DNA of 64,000 nt, from assembly GCA_036365145.1 (NCBI GenBank), contig JAEOAD010000026.1, positions 434,001 through 498,000 on the forward strand, in the 5' to 3' direction. This DNA comes from Orientallactaga sibirica (Eukaryota > Chordata > Mammalia > Rodentia > Dipodidae). Below, piece after piece: positions 22,607-33,825 of this stretch; position 1 is the first letter of the stretch; the number at the start of each line of letters is the position of its first letter. A program made the position numbers and the translations under genes. The notes under the pieces were generated by a model. It saw only the letters and a list, made by a program, of their open reading frames with translations, had not been told where the DNA came from and made no database searches.

Positions 22607-22793
22607 TGGATCTGGGAAGATGGTGCAGCAGTTAAAGGTGCTTGCTTGCAAAGCCTGATGATCCAGGTTTGATTCCCCAGTACCCACGTAAAGCCAGACA
22701 CACAAAGTGGCACATGGTTTGCAGTGGCCAGAGACACTGGTATACCCATTCTCTCTGTGTGTGTGTCTTTCGCTCTTAATTTAAAAAATAAAT
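22607..22793 (+). mobile_element. tRNA-derived SINE (B2/Dip-like)
   Basis: Short version, missing part of the middle. Confidence 0.85.
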
Positions 22794-22814
22794 GCAATGG
22801 TGTTTTGTTTCTCC

Positions 22815-22910
22815 TTAAAGGGTCTCACTCTGGTCCAGGCTGACCTTTTATAGTCTCAGGGTCTCGAACTCTTATCCTACCTCTGCCTTTTCTTGCGCCA
22901 CCACGCCCGG
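22815..22910 (-). mobile_element. B1-type SINE with several small deletions
   Basis: At least three blocks are missing from the consensus; a TTTCTCCTTA-like repeat flanks it. Confidence 0.75.
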
Positions 22911-22967
22911 CTTTCTCCTTATAATTTTTCTACATTTCCTTTATTACTTATTATAGTATTCATTGTG

Positions 22968-23070
22968 GACTAGAGATGTAGCTCAGAGATGTAGCTCAGT
23001 GGTAGGGCAGTTGCCTTGCATGCATGAGGCTGTAGGTTTAATCCTCAGCACTGCAAAACAAACAAAAATT
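22968..23070 (+). mobile_element. ID-type SINE with duplicated head
   Basis: 'agagatgtagctcag' occurs twice in tandem before 'tggtagggcagttgccttgc'. Confidence 0.75.
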
Positions 23071-23287
23071 CAAATAAACAAAAGAAATCATGATTATACA
23101 ATATCTCATTTATGTTTAAAACCCTTACATAACAATCCATATTTAGAGTGAAAGAGGGAGTAGTGGAAGAAGGGCAGGGTGCTTCTGAAAGGGAAGCACA
23201 AAGGATGTTTGTCACGTTCTGTGTCGGTGCTAATATTCAGATTGTGGTAGTGTGATATATACACGCTTGTCTTCTAGACTCTCTGTC

Positions 23288-23356
23288 TTGTGTGTATGTG
23301 TATGTGTGTGTGCATATGTATATGTATGTATGTCTATGTGTGTGTCCGTGTGAGTG
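23288..23356. repeat. TG/TATG-rich microsatellite
   Basis: Imperfect TG and TATG units over about 70 bases. Confidence 0.85.
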
Positions 23357-23399
23357 TACAGAAAGTATAAAAGGACGACTTCACGTATTAGCACTGGAC

Positions 23400-23612
23400 T
23401 TTATCTATTTTTGTTTATTTGAGAGAGAGAGAGAGAAAGAGAAGAGGCAGGTAGAGAGACAGAATGGACATGCCAGGGCCTCCAACCACTGCAGACAAAC
23501 TCCAGATGCATGAGTCACCTTGTGCATCTGGCTTACATGGGTCCTGGGGACTTGAGCCTGGGACCTTTGGTTTTGCAGGCAAGTGCCTTAACTGCTAAGC
23601 CATCTCTCCATA
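23400..23612 (-). mobile_element. tRNA-derived SINE (B2/Dip-like)
   Basis: Full length. Confidence 0.9.
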
Positions 23613-23742
23613 CCAAAATGTTTAAAGATGTTAACATTAGGGCAAATTAGGTAAAGAGATCTTTCTATATTGTTTCTTATGACTGCATGTGAACGTACAA
23701 TTATTTGTGAGTAAAAGGTTTAATTTAAAAAGGAGTCCACAC

Positions 23743-23908
23743 CAGGCATGGTGGGACACGCCTTTAATCCCAGCACTTGGAAGGCTGTGGTAGGGGGATC
23801 ATTGTGGATTCAAGGCCAGCCTGGAGCTATGGAGTGAGTTCCAGGTCAGCCTGGACTAGAGTGAGATTCTACCTTGGGGAAAAAAAAAAAGAAAAAAGAA
23901 AAAAAAAG
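23743..23908 (+). mobile_element. B1-type SINE
   Basis: Full length with AAAAAG-rich tail. Confidence 0.9.
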
Positions 23909-24865
23909 AGTAAAAGAAGTCTAATCACAGGAACAGGACACCGACAATCAATTTGGAGCTGACTCAGAAGCCTCCTCCCTGTGGGCTAGCTGGAAAGTGC
24001 TATGCAGGCTGCTGGGGGAGAAAAATCATCAACAGTCGTAGGCAGCTACACTAACTGGCCAGCCAGGCAAGATGCTCCCGCCCATGCAATAGTGGCACGA
24101 CTGTCATGGGGGTGACCCACTGCTCTCTGGATTTGAGTCCTGCGCCACCAGAGGAAATATAGGCCTGGCACTGCAAACCTAATCAAAAGCTTAGGGCTGG
24201 GAGGCTCATGCTGTCTGGCTAATGATACATGATGCCCTTCAAATTTCCCTGGGCCCCAGCAGTATTTTTATTCTAATGCTAGATGCTGCAACCGATCCCA
24301 TGTCACTGATGGCTCAGCCTTGAACTTAGAAGAGGAAATAAGAGAACTGACTTTATAGAGTTGCTTCTTGAGGCCATAACTACAACTCACAGAAATTTAT
24401 TTGCTTAAGCGTTTTGCAATTTCCTGACCTCCCAGTTGCCTTTGCCACAAACAGCTGGGAAGTTCTGTATTTCCATTTGACCTTAGGGCACTGTGAGGGC
24501 CATTGCCCAAGACACTTGGGCATGTAGTATACCCTGAGCAGCCAGCAGCCATCCCGAGCATTTGTCCTTCCCAGCTGGCTGTGCAGTTTTGGACATGGCA
24601 GGATGTTGGCAAGCCTGTCCATTCTCATCCAAACACACCCCAGCCTTTCACTCCTAGGAAGAGGGCACTGGCGGTTTATGAAGAAGGAAAATGAATAAGG
24701 TAATGTGTGTGGTGGATGCTGGCTCTTTCAGGAAATAACATTATGAAATTATTTTGCCTTACATAGTTACTCTTTTCTATCTGTGAATCAAAATTGGGCT
24801 CAGAATTAATACTTTATGATTACACTGACATTAATACAGCCAAGTCTGGTCTTGTTTGTTTTTCC
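23909..24865. other. No recognised gene
   Basis: The longest SINE-free stretch before 29 kb. Frames of 71-82 codons overlap on both strands at 24380-24694. Nothing is recognised; an old pseudogene or conserved non-coding DNA are both possible. Confidence 0.45.
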
Positions 24866-24867
24866 TT

Positions 24868-25352
24868 TTTTTTTTTTTGTTTTTCGAGGTAGGGTTTCAC
24901 TCTGGTCCAGGCTGACCTGGAGTTCACACTGTATTCTCAGGGTGGCCTCAAACTCACAGCGATCCTCCTACCTCTGCCTCCCGAGTGCTGGGATTAAAGG
25001 CATGCGCCACCACACCCGACTTTTTTTTTGAGGTAGGATCTCACTCTGGGCCAGGCTGACTTTGCACTTACTCTATAGTCCCAGGCTGGCCTCAAATTCA
25101 TAGTGATCTTCCTACCTCTGCTTCCTGAGTGCTGGAATTAAAGGTATGTACCACCATGCCCGGCTTCTTTTCTCCTTCTTCTTCCTCCTTCTTTGTCTTC
25201 GTCTTTTGTTTTCCAAGGTAGGGTCTCACTCTGGTCCAAGCTGACCTGGAATTCGCTATGTAGTCTCAGGGTGGTCTCAAACTCATGGCGATCCTCCTAC
25301 CTCTGCCTCCCGAGTGCTGGGATTAAAGACATGTGACACCACTCCCAGTTTC
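24868..25352 (-). mobile_element. Three consecutive B1-type SINEs
   Basis: Copies at about 24868-25020, 25021-25165 and 25205-25352, all in the same orientation. The middle one is the most diverged. Confidence 0.9.
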
Positions 25353-25361
25353 TTTTCTTCT

Positions 25362-25563
25362 TTTAAAAATATGTATTTATTTTTTCGCAAGCAGAGAGAC
25401 ACACACAGAGAGAGAAAGAGAGAGAGGGGACAGGCACATAAGGTCCTCTTGCCACTGCAAACAAACCTTGAGTGCATGTGCCTCTTGGTGCATCTGATTT
25501 TACATGGTACTAGAGAATTTTACAAACAAGTACCTTCAACTGCTGAACCATCTCGCCAGCCCT
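25362..25563 (-). mobile_element. tRNA-derived SINE with 3' head deletion
   Basis: About 30 bases around the B box are missing near 25515. Confidence 0.85.
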
Positions 25564-25569
25564 ATTTGC

Positions 25570-25725
25570 TTTTTTTTTTTTAAATAAGATAGAGTTTCAC
25601 TCTAGCCTAGACTGACCTGGAACTCACTCTGTAGCCCAGGCTGGCCTCGAACTCATGGTGATCCTCCTACTTTAACCTCACTCACAAGTACTGAGATTAA
25701 AGGTGTGTGTCACCATGCCCAGCTA
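25570..25725 (-). mobile_element. B1-type SINE, old
   Basis: Full length, diverged. Confidence 0.85.
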
Positions 25726-25734
25726 AGTCTGGCT

Positions 25735-26005
25735 TTTAAAACAGTATGTTTGGCATATTTATAGGGTAGAGTGAATACTTCAGAATTCACATGCAATGTG
25801 CATTGATCCGCCCAGGGCAATAAAACTAGGTACTTATCTCTCACCATCTGCCAACGTTAATTTAGAAGGGTTTAAGGCTTAAATATGAGATGTCAAGTTA
25901 TGAAACAACTGCATGAAATCAAGGCATTGTTGGGCAATTTTTAGATTTTTTTTTAGGATATATCCCATCCCTAATGCAAGGCAGCTGAAATTAAAAAACA
26001 ATGAG
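25735..26005. other. No recognised feature
   Basis: A/T-rich single-copy-looking DNA. Confidence 0.5.
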
Positions 26006-26290
26006 AGGGCTGGAGAGATGGCTTAGCGGTTAAGGCGCCTGCTTGCTAAGCCTAAGAACGCTGGTTCCAATGTCCAGCGGTTCCAATCTCCAGGTCCCAC
26101 GTTTAGCCAGATGCAGTGACACAAGGGCGCAATGCAGCACGTGACCACAAGGGGGCGCACACATCTGGATTTCATTCCAGCAGCTGAGACACTGCTGGTG
26201 CGCCCATCTCTGTCTTCCTCTCCCTCTCTCTCTCTCTCTCTCTCTTTCTCTCTGTCTCTCTCTGTGTCTCTCTCCAAAAAAAAAAAAATG
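26006..26290 (+). mobile_element. tRNA-derived SINE, long subfamily
   Basis: The 'ggttccaatctccag' segment is duplicated at 26061-26092, as in the copies at 55784, 57437 and 58514. This marks a subset of this subfamily. Confidence 0.95.
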
Positions 26291-26494
26291 AGATTGACAA
26301 ACGGGGTTCTACCACACTAAAAACCTTATCAGTCAAGAGGCAACCTACAGAGAGAAAATACTGCCCAATAATTTATCCAACAAAGGATTGATATTCTGAA
26401 TATATAATGAACGCAAAATGCTCGACAGCAAAGCCAAGTAGAAGTCCAGTTAAAACCGACAACCGAGCTGCTAGATGTTTCTCAACAGAGGCCA

Positions 26495-26540
26495 CACCGA
26501 GTGCTGGGATTCAAGGCGTGCACTACCACGCCCGGCTCAT
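26495..26540 (-). mobile_element. B1 fragment
   Basis: Only the first 45 bases of a B1 head. Confidence 0.7.
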
Positions 26541-26574
26541 GAATTTCTTTCTTAAAAAATATTATTTATTTATT

Positions 26575-26730
26575 TATTTTGGTTTTTTGAGGTAGGGTCT
26601 CACTCACTCTAGCCCAGACTGACCTGGCATTCCCTCTGTAGGTCTTAGGGTGGCCTCAAATTCACAGCGATCCTCCTACCTCTGCCTCCCGGGTGCTGGG
26701 ATTAAAGGCGTGTGCCACCACACCAGGTCT
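26575..26730 (-). mobile_element. B1-type SINE
   Basis: Full length; 'cactcactct' shows a 4-base duplication. Confidence 0.9.
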
Positions 26731-26749
26731 GTCATTTTATTGTTCTTTA

Positions 26750-26934
26750 AATTAATTAATTAATTAATTTATTTATTTATTTATTTATTTGGTTTTTCAA
26801 GGTAGGGTCTCACTATAGCCCAGGCTGACCTGGAATTCACTACGTAGTCTCAGGGTGGCCTCTAACTCATGGTGACCCTCCTACCTCTGCCTTCCAAGTG
26901 CTGGGATTAAAGGGGTGTGCCACCACGCCTGGCT
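26750..26934 (-). mobile_element. B1-type SINE with (ATTT)n tail
   Basis: Tail tract at 26750-26790, body to 26934. Confidence 0.9.
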
Positions 26935-26944
26935 CACCCTATTG

Positions 26945-27408
26945 TTTAAAAAATATTTTATTTTGCTGGAGAGATGGCTTAGCGGTTAAGGCGCCTGCCT
27001 GCTAAGCCTAAGAACCTGGTTCCAATCTCCAGGTCCCACGTTGAGCCAGATGCAAAGTGACGCAAGGGCACAATGCCGCACTTGCCCACAAGGGGGCGCA
27101 CACATCTGGATTTCGTTCACAGCAGCTGAGAGACTGCTGGCGTGCCCATCTCTATCTTCCTCTCCCCCTCTCTGTCTGTCTCTCTCTGTGTCTCTCTCCA
27201 AAAATAAATAAAATAAAAAATATTTTATTGAGGCAGATAGAGAAAGAGAAGGAGAAGGGAGAGAGTGAACATGCCAGGGCCCCTAGCCACTGCAAACGAA
27301 GTGTGTGTGCCACCTTGTGCATCTAGCTTTCTGTGGGTACTGGGAAATCAAACCTGGGTCCTTGGCTCTGCTGGCAAGTGCCGTAACTGCTAAGCCACCT
27401 CTCCAGTT
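26945..27408 (-). mobile_element. tRNA-derived SINE split by another SINE
   Basis: The outer minus-strand copy has its tail at 26945-26963 and its body at about 27222-27408. Confidence 0.85.
26964..27216 (+). mobile_element. tRNA-derived SINE, long subfamily (nested)
   Basis: Inserted in opposite orientation in the tail of the outer SINE; AAAAATATTTTATT is repeated on both sides. Confidence 0.9.
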
Positions 27409-27515
27409 CCGTCATCCTATTTTTATTTTGTGTTTCACATCTCACTTCTCTGCTTCCTTCTCTTTTCTTGTGGGTTATTTCAACATGCTGCAGGAACCAA
27501 TTTTTCTGCTTTTTA

Positions 27516-27728
27516 AAAAGATATTTTAATTAATTTATTTGAGAGAGACAGAGAAAGAGAGATAGAGAGACAGAGAGAATGGGCACGCCAGGGCCTCCAA
27601 CTACTGCAAACGAACTCCAGATGCATGTGCCATCTTGTGCATCTGGTTTACATGGGTCCTGGGGAATCAAACCTGGGTCCTTTGGCTTTGCAGGCAAGTG
27701 CCTTAACCTCTAAGCCATTCCTCCAGCC
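27516..27728 (-). mobile_element. tRNA-derived SINE (B2/Dip-like)
   Basis: TTTTTCTG is repeated at both flanks. Confidence 0.9.
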
Positions 27729-28147
27729 CAGTTTTTCTGTTTTGTTATTTAGTTCTAAGCCAATGGATCTTTAAGAACCAAGAGTGCTCCCTCTGGACAG
27801 GAATGGGAAATTGTAGGGTAATGTTGTTTGGTTGTGAGAAGCCACACACAACATAAAATTTATCACGGAGCCATTTTACATATTCTAAGACCACAGGGTG
27901 TGATAATACACCTGCCAGCACTCTCATTGCAGACCTTACCATGTCAGACAGAAACCGTGTACACATACGTGTAACTCCTGTTAGCCACTAGTAGCCTTGG
28001 TTCTACTTTGCGTCCATCTGAATTTGTTCACCCTGAGTACCTCACACATGGGGAAATACACAGCACAGCCTCTGGGTCTGGCTTATTTCACATAGCATGC
28101 TGTTTTCAAATTTCTTCCATGTTGAAAAATCTGTCAGAATTTCATTT

Positions 28148-28300
28148 CTTGTTTTTGTTGTGTTTTTGAGATAGGGTCTCACTCTGGCCCAGGATGACCT
28201 GGAGCTCACTCTGTAGCCCCCAGGCTGGCCTCAAACACACACAAAAATCCTTTACCTCAATCTCCTGGGATGAAAGGCATGTGCCACCACGCCTGGCCTT
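28148..28300 (-). mobile_element. B1-type SINE
   Basis: Diverged, inside the ancient L1. Confidence 0.8.
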
Positions 28301-28394
28301 CATTCCTCTCTTTATGGATAAATAAGTGTGTGTTTCATGTCCATACCACATGGTGTCCATCCATGTATCAGTTGATGGACATGGGCTGTTTCAG

Positions 28395-28590
28395 GATGGG
28401 AAGGTGGCACAGAGGTTAAACGCCCTTGTTTGCAAAGCCCCGTGGCTCAGGTTTGATTCCCCAGTACCCACGTAAAGCCAGATGCACAAAGTGGTGCATG
28501 CATCTGGAATTCATTTGCAGCAGCAAGAGACTTTGGTGCACTGTTCTCTTTTACCCAAGTAAAATTAATAAAAATATTTTTTAAAAAAGA
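28395..28590 (+). mobile_element. tRNA-derived SINE (B2/Dip-like)
   Basis: Diverged head, intact 3' part. Confidence 0.85.
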
Positions 28591-28595
28591 AATGG

Positions 28596-28803
28596 GGGCT
28601 GGAGAGATGGTTTAGCAGTTAAGGCATTTGCCTGCAAAGCCAAAAGACCCCGGTTTGATTCTCTAGGACCCACATAAGCCAGATGCACAAGGGGGCACAT
28701 GCATATGGAGTTCCTTTGCAGTGGCTAGAGACCCTGGCATGCCCATTCTCTCTCTCTCTCACTCCTCTATAATAATAAATTAAAATAATAAAAAAAAAAA
28801 GAA
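28596..28803 (+). mobile_element. tRNA-derived SINE (B2/Dip-like)
   Basis: Younger, inserted in the tail of the previous copy. Confidence 0.9.
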
Positions 28804-28805
28804 AT

Positions 28806-28962
28806 GGAGCTGGGTGTGGTGGCACACTCTTTTAATCCCAGCGCTCGGGAGGCAGAGGTAGGAGGATCGCCGTGAGTTCAAGGCTACCCTGAGCTCAAGG
28901 CCACCCTGAGACTACATAGTGAATTCCAGGTCAGCCTGGAGACCCTACCTCAAAAGAGAAAG
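28806..28962 (+). mobile_element. B1-type SINE
   Basis: Contains a short internal tandem duplication ('ctcaaggccaccctgag') near 28890. Confidence 0.9.
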
Positions 28963-28966
28963 AAAG

Positions 28967-29028
<62 letters not shown>

Positions 29029-29128
29029 GAAAGAAGGAAGGAGGGAGGGAGGGAGGGAGGAGGGAGGGAGGGAGGGAGGAAGGAAGGAAGGAAGGAAGGA
29101 AGGAAGGAAGGAAGGAAGGAAAGAAATG
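28963..29128. repeat. (GAAA)n-(GGGA)n-(GGAA)n compound microsatellite
   Basis: 165 bases of pure purine grown from the A tail of the B1. Confidence 0.95.
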
Positions 29129-29230
29129 GGTTGTTTCTACTTTTGCACTGTTATGAATGCTGACCATCAATACTCAAATATCATTTTGAGTCCTTTCTTT
29201 TAATCCATTGGGACATATACATGTATATGT

Positions 29231-30485
29231 ATCACACACACACATGTTTATGTATGACAAAAGGAGACTGATTTGCCCAGGAATCACGGAAGACAGACCA
29301 ATGTTGCAGAATGTCCCTTTAAGGAGCTCCTCAAAGTTTTGTTTCTTCTATTAGCAACCCCTAAGCCCTTCAACCCTGGGGTGTAAGGGGAGGTGTCAGG
29401 GTTACCAGCACCCAATGTGGTCTTTCTATGGGGGATACACTAGGTGGGGGAGTCACGATCTGAGATGAAATTTCCAGAACATCTTTTTTCAGGCGATGGA
29501 ATTGAGCCGACTCATTGGAATTTACATAATCAAAATTCAAGAAGAATTAAAATTGATTTACTTAGAGGCCTGGTTTCTATGATCCGATTTGCCACTAGCT
29601 AGATATGTAAATTTAGGGAATAACACGGCCTCTTGGGGCCTCAGCTTCCAACATGATTGTTGCAGATACCATCGCGTTGCTGGGACGAAGCAGCTGATGG
29701 GAGGAGAGATTTTTTTGGGCTGGCATTCTCTAGGGGAAGCTCGGTGATGACAGGGGAGAGCGAGCGTGACACGAGCAGAGGCTTCAGCAGGTGGAAAACA
29801 GCAGCAGGACAGTGGGCGGGCTTCTAGCAAGAGGGGCTGGCTCTTACACCCCCAAGCCCGCCCCCCAACAACACACCTCCTCCAGCCAGGCTCCACTTCC
29901 CAAACTGTCAATAGCTGGGGACCAACCATGAGTTTATGAGCCCAGCTGGGCTGAAGTTCCTGTCCTTGGGATTTTGGAATGATCTCTGGACTTTTCCAGC
30001 AAATTCTGCACCTGTCTTCTTTATCCCTAGAGATGAGAATGGAAAACATAGGCTTGGGGATTTGGAGACACGATCGGAGTCCCAGAAGCCTGGGAAACGT
30101 GAGGTCACGCCAAAGGAAAAGAATGGAAACAAAACAGAAGGAGCCATGGAGACCAGGAGGGAAGGATGTGGGTGTCTCTGGGAAGGAACATGCCCCAGGA
30201 GGAGAAGCAGGGAAGACAGTTATAGAGAAGTCCAGGGAGGTAAAGTGTTCTGGGGTCCCTAGTGTGGAGGTCACTGCCAGCGTCTGTGGTCAGCAGTTCT
30301 GGGCCCTGGAGACTGGGGTGGGAGTGAGGTGGTCTCAGCATGGGCACAAAGTCAGGGTGAGGGGAGGAGGAGGAGGGTTAATGAAGAAACTTAGCAGATG
30401 GAAGTGAGAGGAAGAGGAAGAAGAAGATGGAGAGATGCTTAGCTGAATACTAGCTAGAAGAGGCCAGTCATCACCGGAGGGAAGT
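29231..30485. other. Longest SINE-free stretch; no recognised gene
   Basis: Carries a 238-codon minus-strand frame (29558-30274, Pro/Ser/Cys-rich, no domain recognised) and overlapping plus frames of 142 and 108 codons. Open frames on both strands suggest low stop density, not a gene. It may hold old LTR-type repeat sequence. Confidence 0.45.
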
Positions 30486-30491
30486 TTTTTT

Positions 30492-30689
30492 CTAATATTG
30501 AATTTATTTATTTACTTGAGAGAGAGAGGAAGAGGCAGATAGAATGGGTGCACAAGGGCCTCCAGTCAAATGAACTCCAGACGCATGCGCCACCTGGTGC
30601 ATCTGGCTTACGTGGGTCCTGGAGAACGGAACCTGGGTCCTTAGATTCCACAGGCATGCGCCTTAACTGCTGAGCGATCTCTCCAGCCC
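30492..30689 (-). mobile_element. tRNA-derived SINE (B2/Dip-like)
   Basis: A stretch in the middle is deleted near 30568. Confidence 0.9.
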
Positions 30690-31095
30690 TGAGGAAAGTT
30701 TGTATTAGCATAATGTTTTGTTAATCAAGAGATCAGGTGCGTTTTGTGGAGAAGAGTACCCGGCATCTTCTAGCAGGGGGGACCATCTTGAGGAACATCT
30801 TGCATTGCATCCTGTGACTGGGACTCGGGGAAATCGCCAAAGATCTGGAGGCTGAGGGGATGAGGGTGCTGGTTGCCTGAGCATGGGTGAGAAGTGTGTG
30901 TTCTGGGTCCTGGCCACGCTCAGGTCACTGCTGGGCTGTGGAGCTCTCGGTGGGAATACAGTCAGCAGCACGCCAAACCTCAGCACACTGTTTCTTAGTT
31001 CATGCCGGACTGTGGGGGCCAAATGGAGGGGCTGGAAGAGTCACCTGGAGACGTGTGTGTCCTCCTCTCCTCTCCTCTTCCTGCTTTTTCGTTTT
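30690..31095. other. No recognised gene
   Basis: Single-copy-looking DNA with no supported exon. Confidence 0.45.
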
Positions 31096-31102
31096 TTTGG
31101 TT

Positions 31103-31248
31103 TTTTTATTTTTGTTTTTTGGAGGTAGGGTCTCACTCTGGTCCAGGCTGACCTGGAATTCACTCTCAGGGTGGCCTCGAACTCTCGGCGATCCTCCTCC
31201 CTCTGCCTCCCGTGTGCTGGGATTAAAGGCGTGCGCCACCATGCCCGG
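31103..31248 (-). mobile_element. B1-type SINE
   Basis: CCTGCTTTTT-like repeat on both flanks; lacks 'atgtagt' in the middle. Confidence 0.9.
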
Positions 31249-31344
31249 CCTGCTTTTTTGTTTTTAAGACAGTGTCTCATGGAACCCAGTCTGGCCCTAA
31301 ACTTGGTATGCGGCTGAGTATGATTTTGAATTCTTTTCAAATAT

Positions 31345-31575
31345 TTTTAAAATATTTAATTTATTTATTTATTTGAGAGAGAAAGAGAGACAGTGGCGGG
31401 GGGGAGGGTTAGGCAGATAGAGAGAATGGGTGTGCCAGGGCCTCCAGCCACTGCAAATGAACCCCAGATGCATGTGTCCCCTTGTGCATCTGGCTTACGT
31501 GAGTCCTGGGGAACTGAAACTGATCCTTGGGCTTGGCAGGCAAATGCCTTAACTGCTAAGTCATCTCTCCAGCCC
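31345..31575 (-). mobile_element. tRNA-derived SINE (cluster copy 1)
   Basis: Includes a G-rich interruption at 31396-31410. Confidence 0.9.
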
Positions 31576-31579
31576 TTTT

Positions 31580-31587
31580 CAAGTATT

Positions 31588-31618
<31 letters not shown>

Positions 31619-31797
31619 TGAAAGAGGCAGATATATATAGAGAGAATGGGCACACCAGGGCCTCCAGCCACTGCAAACGACCTCCAGATGTGTGCACCCC
31701 CCTGTGCATCTGGCTTACGTTGGTCCTGGGGAAATCAAACCCAGGTCCTTAGGCTTTGCAGGCAAACGCCTTAACTGCTAAGCCATTTCCCCAGCCC
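31580..31797 (-). mobile_element. tRNA-derived SINE (cluster copy 2)
   Basis: Tail expanded to (ATTT)n. Confidence 0.9.
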
Positions 31798-31802
31798 CAC
31801 AA

Positions 31803-32037
31803 ATATTTTATTTTATTTATTTATTTGAGAGAGAGAGAGAGAGAGAGAGAAAAGAAGGAGGAGGAGGAGGAGAAGAAGAAGAAGAAAGGGAGAGCATGGG
31901 AGTGCCTCCAGCCACTGCACATGAACTCCAGATGCATACGCCACCCTAGCATCTGGCCTGTGTTGCTACTGGGAAAATTAACCTGAGTCATTAGCTTCAC
32001 AGGCAAACGCCTTAACCATTAAGCCATCTCTCCAGCC
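31803..32037 (-). mobile_element. tRNA-derived SINE (cluster copy 3)
   Basis: The purine part is expanded to GAGGAG/GAAGAA units. Confidence 0.9.
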
Positions 32038-32069
32038 CTGGTTTCGAATTCTTTTTTTTTTTTTTTGTT

Positions 32070-32282
32070 TATTTGTCTTTTTAAAAATTTATTTATTTAT
32101 TTATTTGACAGAGAGAGAGAGAGAGAATGGGCACACCAGGGTCTCTGGCCATTGCGAACAAACCCTAGACACGTGTGCCCCCTTGTACATCTGCCTTACG
32201 TGGGTCCTGGGGAATTGTGTCTTGAACCGGGTTCCTTGGGCTTCACAGGCAAGCACTTAACTGCTAAGCTGTGTCTCCAGCC
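32070..32282 (-). mobile_element. tRNA-derived SINE (cluster copy 4)
   Basis: Full length; its flank repeats TTTTGAATTCTT-like sequence. Confidence 0.9.
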
Positions 32283-32364
32283 CGATTTTGAATTCTTGAT
32301 CCTCCTGCCTCCACCTCCTGAGTGCTGGTATTATACACCTGTCCTACCAGACGCAGCTGCTTGC

Positions 32365-32912
32365 TCTTTCTTTTTCTTTCTATTATTATTTTGTGTGTGT
32401 GTCATACAAGCGCATGTGCCCACATGGCACCCTTGTGTGTGTCTGTGCTTGCACGGCGTGCTCACCTATGGTGACAAGAGTGGACCGTCTTTACCCACCA
32501 GACCCCCCCCTCTTGTGCTCCTCTTATTCCTTGCCCCTATTGCACCAGTGGGCACATCTTGCCTGGCAGGTCAGCCTTGTAGCACCCAGGGTTCCAGCTG
32601 AGTAAGATATGGGTGACTCGGTCTCCCCTCCCCTCACCCAACAGCCCACTTAGCATCTTCCAGCACTATGACAACCAGCCAGCAGGGAAGAAGCTTCCAG
32701 TTCAGTCCCAGCTTGGTTCCTCTATGTCCTGGAACTCCACGTCTGTGCTGTTTCCAGCCCCAGGACCTTACCAGTGAGCGCCGGGTGGGCAACCAAGATT
32801 GCTGTTACTTCTAAGTGGGTGCAGGCTCCTCCGTATCGGCCTGAGAAGGGTTCTCTAAGCAGTCATGCATGTCGGAGTTCAGTTCCTTCTCATGGTTTCC
32901 TGTCTTCTTTTT
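32365..32912. other. Unrecognised DNA, possible L1 3' UTR relic
   Basis: At about 32640-32780 phrases such as 'cagttcagtcccagcttg' resemble the L1 3' UTR near 15110. The rest is not recognised. Confidence 0.4.
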
Positions 32913-32927
32913 ATAACATGTATTTTT

Positions 32928-33799
32928 TTAAAAAAAAATTATTGTTTTTAATTGACTTTTATACTTACATACAAAAAAACCCCACCTGATATTTCCCTCC
33001 CCTCCCCCCATTCCACTTTAGAACTACAATCTCCATCATATCCCCTCCCTCTTTCCATTAGTCTCTCTTTTAATTTGATGACATCATCTTTTTCTTCTAT
33101 TTTGAGGGTCTTGCAATGGTATTGCTAGGCACTGCAAGGTCATGGATATCGAGGCCAATTTCTGTCTGGGCAGTTGCATTGTAAGAGGTCATACCCTTCC
33201 TTTGGCTCTTCCATTCTATCCACCCCCTCTTCTGCAATGGTCCCTGAGCCTTGGAGGGTGTGACAGAGGTCTTTCAGTGCTGGGCACTCCTCCATCCCTT
33301 CTTCTCAGCGCTATGTTGCCTTTTGGGTCATCCCAGTGGTCATCACCATCTGAAAGAGTAGCTTCTCTAACCAGAAGTGAGAGTAGCGTTAATATGTGAA
33401 TATGAACATTAAGTGTAGTGCTTTCAGGGCAGCTTGGTGGGAATAATATATACATTTAGCCAGACAAGAGCAGGCTTATACCCCTAAGGCTCATGACCTC
33501 ACCTACCATAGACTTTTACTTAGGTTTTTCAGTACCTACCGTAGAGAGGGCCTTCAGTCCAATTATGGAGCAGTTGGTTACCCCAAGAGTAGACATGCCA
33601 CTATTGCACCCATTCAGTCATTGGGCCTGTCTGGCCAAGCTTGAATATTCAGCGTCCACTGTTTTCACTGTTGATGGCTTCTGTCTCCCATACGCTGCGT
33701 GCAATGCAGCTTTTTCCAGCTTTCAGTTGGCTGGTCTACAGGGAGAAGGTTTTCTGCTCCACACCAGCTTGCTTTCTCAGTGACCTTGCTTCTGAGGCA
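32928..33799 (-). mobile_element. 5'-truncated L1 copy (3' UTR part)
   Basis: Same family as 1246-2002. Target duplication ATAACATGTATTTTT at about 32913-32927 and 33801-33815. Confidence 0.95.
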
Positions 33800-33825
33800 T
33801 ATAACATGTATTTTTATTTTTGGTT

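Larger units (their letters stand above)
27770..29230 (-). mobile_element. Ancient L1 3' end (mammalian L1M type), interrupted
   Basis: Pieces at 27770-28140, about 28290-28394 and 29129-29230 resemble the old L1 3' region on the minus strand (for example 'tggcttatttcacatagcat' and 'cagttgatggacatgggctg'). A B1 at about 28148-28300, two tRNA-SINEs, another B1 and a purine tract were inserted later. Confidence 0.65.
31264..32360 (-). mobile_element. Old B1 split by a cluster of four tRNA-SINEs
   Basis: The B1 halves are at about 31264-31335 and 32283-32360. The phrase 'gattttgaattctt' ends the first half and starts the second. Confidence 0.7.

Noticed and set aside
24815..25031. Recurrent frames containing [17 protein letters not shown] peptides
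   Set aside because: They are minus-strand B1 elements read through; the same peptide recurs at every B1 copy.
28919..29203. 94-codon frame rich in Lys, Glu and Arg
   Set aside because: Translation of the purine microsatellite.
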